Positions 7,193 to 13,658 of a stretch of DNA of 14,584 nucleotides are shown piece after piece (the stretch's first letter is position 1; each line of letters starts with the position of its first letter). The DNA is taken from contig CACZPA010000020.1 of assembly GCA_902782895.1 (NCBI GenBank), positions 1-14,584 on the forward strand, read 5' to 3'. A program made the translations under genes and the position numbers. The notes under the pieces were generated by a model. That model was given only the letters and a program-made list of their open reading frames with translations, searched no databases and was not told the DNA's origin. Source of the DNA: an uncultured Eubacteriales bacterium. GTDB lineage: Bacteria; Bacillota; Clostridia; Lachnospirales; Bianqueaceae.

Positions 7193-7251
7193 CAGCGCGC
7201 GTACTGTTTTAATGCGCGTACTGTTTAATGCGCGTACTGTTTCAGCGCGCG
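7193..7251. repeat. Short tandem repeat spanning the TSCPD stop codon
   Basis: Three copies of GCGCGTACTGTTT start at 7197, 7214 and 7230 (periods 17 and 16), flanked on both sides by CAGCGCGCG (7193 and 7243). On the minus strand one unit codes the last residues KQYAH plus the TAA stop, and the two following units are untranslated near-copies of that end. Confidence 0.9.
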
Positions 7252-7467
7252 GACAAGCTGATCCGGGCAGGAAGTGGATTTGCTGCCGCACAGAACACCA
7301 TCCAGTCTTCTGATGACTTCGTCCGCATCCATCCCCTCGACAAGACGGGCGACACCCTGTGTATTTCCGCTGCATCCGCCGATGAAGCGGACGTTATGTA
7401 CTTTGTTATCGTTAATATCGAATTCGATCTGGCGGGAGCATGTCCCGAAAGTTTTGTAAGTATACAT
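7225..7467 (-). CDS. TSCPD domain-containing small protein (TIGR03905 type)
   Basis: An 80-residue protein consisting of a single TSCPD domain. The signature is CGSKSTSCPDQL (60-71), and four cysteines (10, 32, 60, 67) could bind a metal, with GGCSGNTQG (30-38) as a second conserved segment. The same domain occurs at the C-terminus of some class II ribonucleotide reductases; the free-standing form is common in Clostridia and has no established function. The start at 7467 is chosen because GAAAGGA precedes it at suitable spacing and the TYKTFGTCS beginning matches the family; an upstream ATG at 7542 lies in the promoter. It has its own promoter and terminator, so it is a single-gene unit. Its 3' end is part of a tandem duplication (see repeat). 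Confidence 0.88.
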   Translation of the reverse strand: MYTYKTFGTCSRQIEFDINDNKVHNVRFIGGCSGNTQGVARLVEGMDADEVIRRLDGVLCGSKSTSCPDQLVRALKQYAH

Positions 7468-7485
7468 GGCAGATGGGTCCTTTCC

Positions 7486-7503
7486 GCCGGCAAAAGGGCC
7501 GGC
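7486..7503 (-). other. GCCGGC leader hairpin before the TSCPD ribosome binding site
   Basis: Two copies of the self-complementary GCCGGC (7486-7491 and 7498-7503) flank a six-base loop in the predicted 5' leader, ending directly next to the GGAAAGGA ribosome binding site. Such a GC-rich stem could limit translation initiation; the function is inference. Confidence 0.4.
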
Positions 7504-7513
7504 TACGAAGAAT

Positions 7514-7542
7514 ATTGTAACAGATACCGCGGAAGAGTGCAA
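7514..7542 (-). promoter_or_regulatory. Sigma-A promoter of the TSCPD gene
   Basis: On the minus strand TTGCAC (7542-7537) and TACAAT (7519-7514) are 17 bp apart, each with five of six consensus matches. The start would be near 7507, about 40 nt before the chosen ATG. Confidence 0.78.
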
Positions 7543-7598
7543 GAGGTTTTTGCAGAGACGGGAAAAGCAGGAGCTTGAACTTGCGAAAAGCGAAAGCG

Positions 7599-7616
7599 AA
7601 AAGTCGCAGGACTTTT
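7599..7616. other. Inverted repeat between the TSCPD and tRNA promoters
   Basis: AAAAGTC (7599-7605) and GACTTTT (7610-7616) form a perfect 7-bp inverted repeat with a GCAG centre, ending ten bases before the tRNA promoter -35 box. It follows a short GCGAAA-rich tandem stretch (7583-7600). It could be an upstream activator site or a terminator-like stem; no transcript obviously needs terminating here. Confidence 0.35.
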
Positions 7617-7626
7617 GAAAAAAGAC

Positions 7627-7656
7627 TTGACAAGCACCGCGGGCATGCGTTATAAT
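7627..7656 (+). promoter_or_regulatory. Sigma-A promoter of tRNA-Pro
   Basis: TTGACA (7627-7632) and TATAAT (7651-7656), both perfect, with an 18-bp spacer. Transcription would start about seven bases before the mature tRNA 5' end. Confidence 0.88.
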
Positions 7657-7669
7657 AATGAAGCTTAAT

Positions 7670-7743
7670 CGGAATGTGGCTCAGCTTGGTAGAGCGCTGC
7701 GTTCGGGACGCAGAGGCCGCAGGTTCAAATCCTGTCATTCCGA
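7670..7743 (+). tRNA. tRNA-Pro (anticodon CGG)
   Basis: A 74-nt cloverleaf with a perfect acceptor stem (CGGAATG / CATTCCG), D stem GCTC/GAGC, anticodon stem CTGCG/CGCAG enclosing TTCGGGA (anticodon CGG, reading CCG), five-base variable loop AGGCC, T stem GCAGG/CCTGT with one G-U pair and loop TTCAAAT, and discriminator A. The C at position 1 is typical of bacterial tRNA-Pro. The CCA tail is not encoded and must be added enzymatically. Single-gene transcript with its own promoter and terminator. Confidence 0.95.
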
Positions 7744-7748
7744 CGCGG

Positions 7749-7787
7749 GACGGTAATAACGGACGATGAGTTGTTACCGTCTTTTTT
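7749..7787 (+). terminator. Intrinsic terminator of tRNA-Pro
   Basis: GACGGTAATAAC (7749-7760) pairs with GTTGTTACCGTC (7770-7781) over 12 bp with one wobble pair and a nine-base loop, followed by six T residues. It starts five bases after the tRNA discriminator base. Confidence 0.94.
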
Positions 7788-7839
7788 GTTCCCTCCCGGA
7801 CGAGTGCCTGCGGGAATATCCAAAAGTTTGCGTCAGGTC

Positions 7840-7868
7840 TTGCCGTATCGTACGGAATCAGATATAAT
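7840..7868 (+). promoter_or_regulatory. Sigma-A promoter of the DUF1622 gene, with a dyad in its spacer
   Basis: TTGCCG (7840-7845) and a perfect TATAAT (7863-7868) are 17 bp apart. The region around the -35/spacer contains CCGTA-TCG-TACGG (7843-7855), a perfect 5-bp dyad, and CGTACGG recurs at 7881-7887 in the leader. A regulator could bind these sites; that part is inference. Confidence 0.75.
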
Positions 7869-7904
7869 AGGATTAACAAACGTACGGCAGGAAGGATCAA
7901 TAAC

Positions 7905-8249
7905 ATGTTGAGCAGATTTCTGGAAATTGCATTGGAATGGGTCGTTCCGATCTGTGAGCTCATCGCGGTCATCGTTATTCTGATAGCTGTCGGGATCGCC
8001 TTTTTCTACTATATCCGCAACCTTTTTACGCCGGAGGAGCGGGATGTCAAGATTGATCTGATGAGCGGCATGAGCCTGGGTATTGAGTTCGCGATGGCGG
8101 CGGAGATTCTTAAAACGCTGGAGAAGCACGACCTGGAGACGCTGCTGGTGCTTGGCGGCGTTATTCTGATCCGTGTAATCCTCGCATTGATGATCCAGTA
8201 TGAACTGAAAGGGTCGCGTAACGAGACCAGGAAGAACGACGAACAGTGA
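7905..8249 (+). CDS. DUF1622 domain-containing membrane protein
   Basis: A 114-residue membrane protein matching the DUF1622 family by length and pattern: a first long hydrophobic helix (about 12-37) with ICELIAVIVI, then FTPEERDVKIDLMSGMSLGIEFAMAAEILKT-type residues (41-70, broken here by charged loop residues), a last helix (about 79-103) with VLGGVILIRVILALMI, and a charged C-tail. Family members have no assigned biochemical function. The ATG at 7905 is supported by AGGAAGG nine bases upstream and the near-consensus promoter. It has its own terminator, so it is a single-gene unit between the tRNA and secA. Confidence 0.88.
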   Translation: MLSRFLEIALEWVVPICELIAVIVILIAVGIAFFYYIRNLFTPEERDVKIDLMSGMSLGIEFAMAAEILKTLEKHDLETLLVLGGVILIRVILALMIQYELKGSRNETRKNDEQ

Positions 8250-8259
8250 TTTGTGCGGT

Positions 8260-8284
8260 AAAAAGCGCCGAGAGGCGTTTTTTT
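8260..8284 (+). terminator. Intrinsic terminator of the DUF1622 gene
   Basis: A stem of GCGCC against GGCGT closed by a GAGA tetraloop (8270-8273), extended by A-T pairs, followed by seven T residues. It lies 10 nt after the DUF1622 stop codon. Confidence 0.9.
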
Positions 8285-8332
8285 ATCCTCCGGCGCTCCG
8301 GCAAGGTTCATGATACGTTCATAAATCAGGAC

Positions 8333-8361
8333 TTGCGGGAGGATCGGAATCGTGTTACAAT
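8333..8361 (+). promoter_or_regulatory. Sigma-A promoter of secA
   Basis: TTGCGG (8333-8338) and TACAAT (8356-8361) are 17 bp apart. The transcript would start near 8368, giving a leader of about 28 nt. Likely drives secA, prfB and possibly the genes beyond. Confidence 0.7.
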
Positions 8362-8395
8362 GATTTGGATTATACAATAAATCTGAGGTGTAGGA

Positions 8396-11005
8396 ATGGG
8401 TTTTCTGGAGAAACTGTTCGGCAGTTCGGCCGATCGCGAGATCAAGCGCCTGACGCCGATTGTTACGAAGATAGAGAGTTATGACGAGGCGATGCATAAG
8501 CTTTCCGATGCGGAGCTGCGCGCCAAGACCGATGAGTTCAAAGCAAGGCTTGCCTCCGGCGAGACGCTGGACGATCTCCTGCCGGAAGCTTACGCTGTTG
8601 TGCGCGAAGCTACGGACAGGGTGCTGCATACCAAGCATTTCCACGTACAGCTGATCGGCGGCGTGGTCCTGCATCAGGGCCGTATCGCCGAGATGAAGAC
8701 CGGTGAAGGTAAGACGCAGGTCGCTTTGCTCCCCGCGTATCTGAACGCGTTGGAGGGCAAGGGCGTCCATATTGTCACGGTCAACGATTATCTGGCAAGC
8801 CGTGACGCGGAGTGGATGGGCCAGGTGCACCGCTTCCTGGGACTGACCGTCGGCTGCATTCTGAATGATATGGACAATGAGGCCCGTAAAGAAGCCTATA
8901 ATTGCGATATCACCTACGGAACCAATAATGAGTTCGGTTTCGATTACCTCCGCGACAACATGGTCGTCTATAAGGAGAGAATGGTGCAGCGCGGACTGCA
9001 TTACGCGATCATCGACGAGGTCGACTCGGTCCTGATCGATGAAGCGCGTACACCGCTGATCATTTCCGGACGCAGCAGCAAGTCGACGAGCCTGTATCAG
9101 CAGGCGGATCTGCTGGCGACACGTCTGCAAAAGGGACGGATCATCGGCGATACTTCCAAGCTGGCGCAGCTTATGCAGGAAGAGGTCCAGGAGGAAGGCG
9201 ATTTCATCGTCGATGAGAAGGACAAGAGCTGCAATCTGACCGCACAGGGTATTGTGAAGGCGGAGCAGTACTTCAAGCTGAAGAACCTCGGCGATCCAGA
9301 GAACGCGGAGATCCTGCATCACATCAATACCGCGCTGAAGGCGCATTATCTGATGGCCCGCGATAAGGACTACGTCGTAAAGGACGATCAGATCATCATC
9401 GTCGATGAGTTCACGGGACGTCTGATGCCGGGACGCCGTTATTCCGACGGTCTGCATCAGGCCATCGAGGCGAAGGAGCACGTCGAGGTCAAGCGCGAGA
9501 GCCGGACGCTCGCGACGATTACCTTCCAGAACTATTTCAACAAATACGAGAAGAAAGCCGGTATGACCGGTACCGCCAAGACAGAGGAAGGCGAGTTCGA
9601 GGACATCTACAGCATGGACGTCGTCGAGATCCCGACAAACCGCAAAGTGGCGCGTATTGACCATCCCGATATGGTCTTTAAGACCAAGAAGGAGAAATAC
9701 AACGCCGCGATCGAGGACATCATGGAATCGCACGCGAAGGGACAGCCGGTACTGGTCGGTACGATCACGATCGAGGATTCCGAGCTTGTCAGCGCGATGC
9801 TCAAGCGCCGCGGGATCCCGCATACCGTCCTGAACGCCAAGTTCCATGAACGCGAAGCCGATATCGTCGCGCAGGCAGGTCAGCGCGGAGCGGTCACGAT
9901 CGCGACGAATATGGCCGGACGTGGTACTGACATCAAGCTCGGCGAGGGCGTTCCGGCGCTGGGCGGCCTTAAGATCATCGGTACGGAGCGGCATGAGGCC
10001 CGCCGTATCGACAATCAGCTGCGAGGCCGAAGCGGCCGACAGGGAGACCCCGGTGAATCCGTCTTCTATATCTCCATGGAAGACGATCTGATGCGGATTT
10101 TCGGCGGCGACCGGATGAAAGGCGTTCTCGAGACGCTGCGGCTTCCGGAGGGACAGCCGATCACCGATAAGACGCTTTCCGGCGCGATCGAGAGAGCCCA
10201 GAAGCGCGTAGAGGAGAATAACTTCGGCATCCGTAAACGCCTGCTGGATTATGACCAGGTCATGAACGATCAGCGCGAGATCATCTATGAGCAGCGCCGT
10301 CAGGTCCTGGAGGGCGAGAATCTGCGCCCGACGATCATGCAGATGGTCGAGGACATTGTGCATTTCTACGTCGTGAACGATACCAAGGATTCCCAGTACT
10401 CCGGAGACTGGAATCTGGCGCATCTGAATGAGGAGATCCGCAGAATCTTCCCGTTCCCCGAGCCGATCACGATTCCGCAGGAGGAGCAGGACCGGATTAC
10501 GGAAGAACAGTTTGAGCAGAAGATTCTGGACGCTGCCGTCCGCATGTATGAGCAGAAGGAAGAAGAGCTTGCGCCGCCGGAGAGGATGCGCGAGATCGAG
10601 CGCGTCTGCATGCTGCAGTCCGTTGATCAGCACTGGACCGAGCATATCGACATTATGGACCAGATGCGGCAGGGCATCGGCCTGCAGGCTTACGGCCAGA
10701 AGAATCCGCTCGACGAGTACAGGATGGTTTCCTACGATATGTTCGAAGAGCTGTCCATGAATATTAAAGAAGATACGCTGAAGCTCCTCTATCACGCGCA
10801 TCTTCCGAAGGACCGCGAGATCGAGCGTCAGGAGGTGTCCAAGGACATTTCCACAAACCGCGGCGAGGACACGAGCCGGACAAAGAAGCCAGTGAAACGC
10901 GCGATCCCCAAGGTGGGACGCAACGATCCGTGTCCGTGCGGCAGCGGATTAAAGTACAAGAACTGCCACGGTAAGACCGGCGGGATCACAAGGCCCGGCG
11001 TATAA
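8396..11005 (+). CDS. secA: Preprotein translocase ATPase SecA
   Basis: An 869-residue SecA, the ATP-driven motor that pushes unfolded preproteins through SecYEG at the membrane. Walker A is TGEGKT (102-107) in the MKTGEGKTQVA context, Walker B/DEAD is DEVD (207-210) followed by LIDEARTPLIISG, and helicase motif VI is GRSGRQGDPG (about 548-557). The helical scaffold and wing domains fill the C-terminal third, which ends in the zinc-binding SEC-C motif with Cys846, Cys848, Cys857 and His858, used for SecB or ribosome contact. Length is normal and all core motifs are intact. AGGTG lies five bases before the ATG. prfB follows after 42 bp without a terminator, the common Bacillota order. The reading frame lacks TTA, CTA and TCA codons almost throughout, which leaves a 930-codon spurious ORF on the opposite strand. 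Confidence 0.98.
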   Translation: MGFLEKLFGSSADREIKRLTPIVTKIESYDEAMHKLSDAELRAKTDEFKARLASGETLDDLLPEAYAVVREATDRVLHTKHFHVQLIGGVVLHQGRIAEMKTGEGKTQVALLPAYLNALEGKGVHIVTVNDYLASRDAEWMGQVHRFLGLTVGCILNDMDNEARKEAYNCDITYGTNNEFGFDYLRDNMVVYKERMVQRGLHYAIIDEVDSVLIDEARTPLIISGRSSKSTSLYQQADLLATRLQKGRIIGDTSKLAQLMQEEVQEEGDFIVDEKDKSCNLTAQGIVKAEQYFKLKNLGDPENAEILHHINTALKAHYLMARDKDYVVKDDQIIIVDEFTGRLMPGRRYSDGLHQAIEAKEHVEVKRESRTLATITFQNYFNKYEKKAGMTGTAKTEEGEFEDIYSMDVVEIPTNRKVARIDHPDMVFKTKKEKYNAAIEDIMESHAKGQPVLVGTITIEDSELVSAMLKRRGIPHTVLNAKFHEREADIVAQAGQRGAVTIATNMAGRGTDIKLGEGVPALGGLKIIGTERHEARRIDNQLRGRSGRQGDPGESVFYISMEDDLMRIFGGDRMKGVLETLRLPEGQPITDKTLSGAIERAQKRVEENNFGIRKRLLDYDQVMNDQREIIYEQRRQVLEGENLRPTIMQMVEDIVHFYVVNDTKDSQYSGDWNLAHLNEEIRRIFPFPEPITIPQEEQDRITEEQFEQKILDAAVRMYEQKEEELAPPERMREIERVCMLQSVDQHWTEHIDIMDQMRQGIGLQAYGQKNPLDEYRMVSYDMFEELSMNIKEDTLKLLYHAHLPKDREIERQEVSKDISTNRGEDTSRTKKPVKRAIPKVGRNDPCPCGSGLKYKNCHGKTGGITRPGV

Positions 11006-11047
11006 CCGTGTTAGCCCTGAAAATAACAACAGAAAGGTGTGATGAAA

Positions 11048-12176
11048 ATGCTTCAGTATGACGAGTATAAGCAGGAACTCGAAAAGTACAAGAGCGCTGT
11101 TGAAGAATTGGGTGACTCCCTTTAACCCCGCAGAGATACGGGACAAAATCCACGAGTATGACATGATGGCTTCGGAGCCGGATTTCTGGAATGATTCCGA
11201 GAGAAGCCAGAAGATCATGGTGGAACAGGGTGCGCTTAAGAATAAACTGGCGGAATACGAGCATGTGGTTTCCGCTTACGATGACGCGTGTACTTATCTG
11301 GAGATGGCGATGGAGGATGATGACGAATCCATCGCGGAGGAGCTTGAGCAGGCCATGGAGGAGTTCAAGGAGAGCTACCAGACCTACCGCCTGCAGGCGC
11401 TGCTGAACGGAGAATTCGACAGCAAGAACGCGATCGTTACGCTGCACGCGGGAGCGGGCGGCACAGAGGCCTGCGACTGGACCGGTATGCTGTACCGGAT
11501 GTATTCCCGCTGGTGCGATCAGCAGGGATATAAGGTCGAAGTGCTTTCTTATGAAGAAGGCGATGAAGCCGGCATCAAGTCCGTGACTTTCCAGGTCAAC
11601 GGTCTGAACGCTTACGGGTATCTGCAGTCGGAAAAAGGCATTCACCGGCTGGTCCGCATTTCTCCGTTTGACGCGTCCGGAAGGCGGCATACTTCCTTTG
11701 CCTCCTGTGATGTAATGCCGGAGATTGACGACAGCGTGCAGGTAGAGATCAATCCGGAGGATCTGCGCATCGATGTTTACAGATCGAGCGGCGCGGGCGG
11801 ACAGAAGGTCAACAAGACCAGCTCGGCGATCCGGATTACGCATCTGCCGACCGGTATTGTCGTACAGTGCCAGAATGAGCGTTCGCAGTATCAGAACAAG
11901 GACAAAGCCATGGAGATGCTGCGCGCCAAGCTGTATCTGGTAGAGCAGGAGAAGGTGCAGGAGAGGCTCTCCGGCATCCGCGGCGAAGTTAAGGAAAACG
12001 CCTGGGGCAGCCAGATTCGTTCGTATGTCTTCTGCCCGTATACGATGGTCAAGGATCTGCGCACCAATGAAGAGACTTCCGATGTGGACGGCGTGATGGA
12101 CGGCGATCTGATGCCTTTCATGAACGCGTATCTGATCTGGAAGAGCGGCTTCGGCGCGGAGAAGGAAAACAGTTAA
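11048..12176 (+). CDS. prfB: Peptide chain release factor 2, expressed by +1 programmed frameshift
   Basis: RF2 terminates translation at UGA and UAA. The gene is in two frames: 25 codons from the ATG at 11048 end at CTT TAA (11120-11125); a +1 shift skipping T11123 continues at AAC (11124) and gives a 375-residue protein. The stop-codon-reading SPF motif is at 205-207 and the catalytic GGQ at 250-252, the same numbering as E. coli RF2, confirming the join. AAAGGTG eight bases upstream sets the 11048 start; ATG 11042 is too close to it, and ATG 11058, in the main frame, encodes unrelated residues with no ribosome binding site. A short SD-like GGTGA (11111-11115) precedes the shift site. The in-frame stop is UAA, whereas the RF2 autoregulatory site is normally UGA; the residue after the shift becomes Asn instead of the usual Asp. 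Cotranscribed with secA. Confidence 0.95.
11108..11126 (+). promoter_or_regulatory. prfB +1 recoding site with UAA stop
   Basis: TTG GGT GAC TCC CTT TAA C in the zero frame. CTT (11120-11122) is the slippery Leu codon whose tRNA can re-pair with TTT; TAA (11123-11125) is the pausing stop; C follows as in the canonical site. GGTGA can pair with the 16S rRNA 3' end, but it sits farther from CTT than the AGGGGG element of the E. coli site. The slippage itself is inferred from the frame break and RF2 homology on both sides. Confidence 0.85.
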
Positions 12177-12193
12177 TCAAGTGATCGATGGGG

Positions 12194-12227
12194 ACGGCAG
12201 CGGGATGTGGCCTGCTGTCGTTTCTTC
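12194..12227 (+). terminator. Weak terminator-like hairpin after prfB
   Basis: ACGGCAGC (12194-12201) pairs with GCTGTCGT (12214-12221) with one wobble pair and a 12-base loop; the tail is only TTTCTTC. It may partly terminate the secA-prfB transcript or allow read-through into the lipoprotein gene, for which no clear separate promoter is visible. Confidence 0.5.
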
Positions 12228-12245
12228 ATCCGGTGAGGAGTGTAA

Positions 12246-13649
12246 ATGAAGAGAATTCTGTCCCGGACGGGATTGTGTCTGATGCTGGCAGCGCTTGTTC
12301 TGCTGGCGGCGGGATGTTCGGATAAATACTACAACGGATCGGTATCCGTATTGAGCGTTACGGATACGGAAAGAGCCAAACTCGAGGCGGCTTCGGAAGA
12401 GGTCGCGAAGATCCTGCAGCTTGGGACGGCCGAGAATCTGCTGGATCTGCTGCCGGATCAGCATACGGCAGAGCAGGAACAGGACGTTAAGGACGGCTGG
12501 ACCCAGTGGGAGCAGGTTCACGAGCAGTACGGAGATATTACCGGACAGGAGATAAAGGATGTTTTCCTGTATCACTATATCGGGGCGGTAACGGCCGCGT
12601 ACTCTTTTGGCGATACCGTGATCTGGTCCGACATGCTCTATACCAATAATTTTAACCTGATCTATCTGGACTTCTATGTATCGGCCGAGACGGATGAAGC
12701 ACAGTACAGCCTGCCGGAAGGCCTGACGGAGCGGGAGGTCGTGATCGGCGAGGGGACGGATTATCCGCTTAACGGTACTCTGACCTATCCGACAGACGGA
12801 GAGAATCTTCCGGTAGCGGTTCTGATCCATGGCGTCGGGAACAATGACCGCAACGAAGAAGCCCTGAACACAAAGATGTTCCGGGATATCGCGAACGGCC
12901 TGGCGGAACAGGGAATCGCGGTCCTGCGTTATGACAAACGGACTTTCTCCTATCCGGAGGCGCAGACGCTGACGGATCCGTATACACTGTCGATCGATTT
13001 TATCGCGGTGGAAGACGCGGCGCGGGCGGTGGAGCTCGTGCGCGGACTGGAAATGGTGGATCCGGAGCAGGTCTGGCTGGTCGGCCATGATCTTGGCGCG
13101 CTGATCCTGCCGAGGATCGACAAACAGGCTGACGTGACGGGGTTTGTGCTGATGAATACGACGTCCCGCAAGTGGTCGGACGCCGCCTATGATCAGTTGA
13201 CCCGCTATGGTATGAACGGGATGGAGACGGAGACCGTCCGGTATCTGAAACCGCTTGTTGAAGGCGAGTATAAAGAGATCCAGAAGATCGATTCGATGAA
13301 GGAAGAGGATCTGACCAATATTTTCCTGTCCCAGTACGGATATTACTGGAAGGATCTGAATTCCGAGGATTATCCGGCGGAGTACGCCGCGAGCGGCAAA
13401 CCGATCCTTGTGATGCAGGGCGGGGCGGATTATCAGATTCTGCCGGATCCGGACTATACCGGATGGCAGGAGATCCTTTCCGGCAAGCCGAACGCGCAGT
13501 GCAAGTTGTACGACGGCCTGAACCATATGATGATGAAAGTGGAAGGGTCTTTTACCGACGTGACGAAGCAGTATCTGCGGCCGCTGCATGTGGACGCGCA
13601 GGCAATCAGCGACATGGCTGCTTTTATCCACGCGGGGACAGGAAAGTAA
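12246..13649 (+). CDS. Lipoprotein alpha/beta hydrolase with Asp in the nucleophile position
   Basis: A 467-residue exported lipoprotein. The signal peptide ends in LLAAGC, so Cys24 would be lipidated and the protein anchored outside the membrane. Residues about 38-150 resemble the DUF3887-type N-terminal domain often fused to such hydrolases. The alpha/beta hydrolase domain follows (about 165-467): the oxyanion-hole HGVG (195-198), the nucleophile elbow GHDLG (280-284) and likely acid Asp395 (QGGADYQ) and base His427 (GLNHMMM). In close relatives the elbow is normally GHSLG; here Ser is replaced by Asp282. Asp nucleophiles occur in haloalkane dehalogenases and epoxide hydrolases of the same fold, so the enzyme may have changed chemistry or lost esterase activity. 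GAGGAG lies five bases before the ATG. dnaE starts nine bases after the stop, so the two are probably cotranscribed. Confidence 0.88.
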   Translation: MKRILSRTGLCLMLAALVLLAAGCSDKYYNGSVSVLSVTDTERAKLEAASEEVAKILQLGTAENLLDLLPDQHTAEQEQDVKDGWTQWEQVHEQYGDITGQEIKDVFLYHYIGAVTAAYSFGDTVIWSDMLYTNNFNLIYLDFYVSAETDEAQYSLPEGLTEREVVIGEGTDYPLNGTLTYPTDGENLPVAVLIHGVGNNDRNEEALNTKMFRDIANGLAEQGIAVLRYDKRTFSYPEAQTLTDPYTLSIDFIAVEDAARAVELVRGLEMVDPEQVWLVGHDLGALILPRIDKQADVTGFVLMNTTSRKWSDAAYDQLTRYGMNGMETETVRYLKPLVEGEYKEIQKIDSMKEEDLTNIFLSQYGYYWKDLNSEDYPAEYAASGKPILVMQGGADYQILPDPDYTGWQEILSGKPNAQCKLYDGLNHMMMKVEGSFTDVTKQYLRPLHVDAQAISDMAAFIHAGTGK

Positions 13650-13658
13650 GAGGACAAA

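Noticed and set aside
8009..10801. A 930-codon open frame antisense to secA
   Set aside because: It is in codon register with secA, so its openness only reflects the absence of TTA, CTA and TCA codons in secA. It has no plausible ribosome binding site and its translation resembles no family I know, while the sense strand is a complete SecA.
11058..11123. ATG at 11058 as a frameshift-free prfB start
   Set aside because: The residues it adds do not resemble an RF2 N-terminus, and it has no ribosome binding site. The zero frame from 11048 has the ribosome binding site and RF2-like residues ending GDSL at the slip site.
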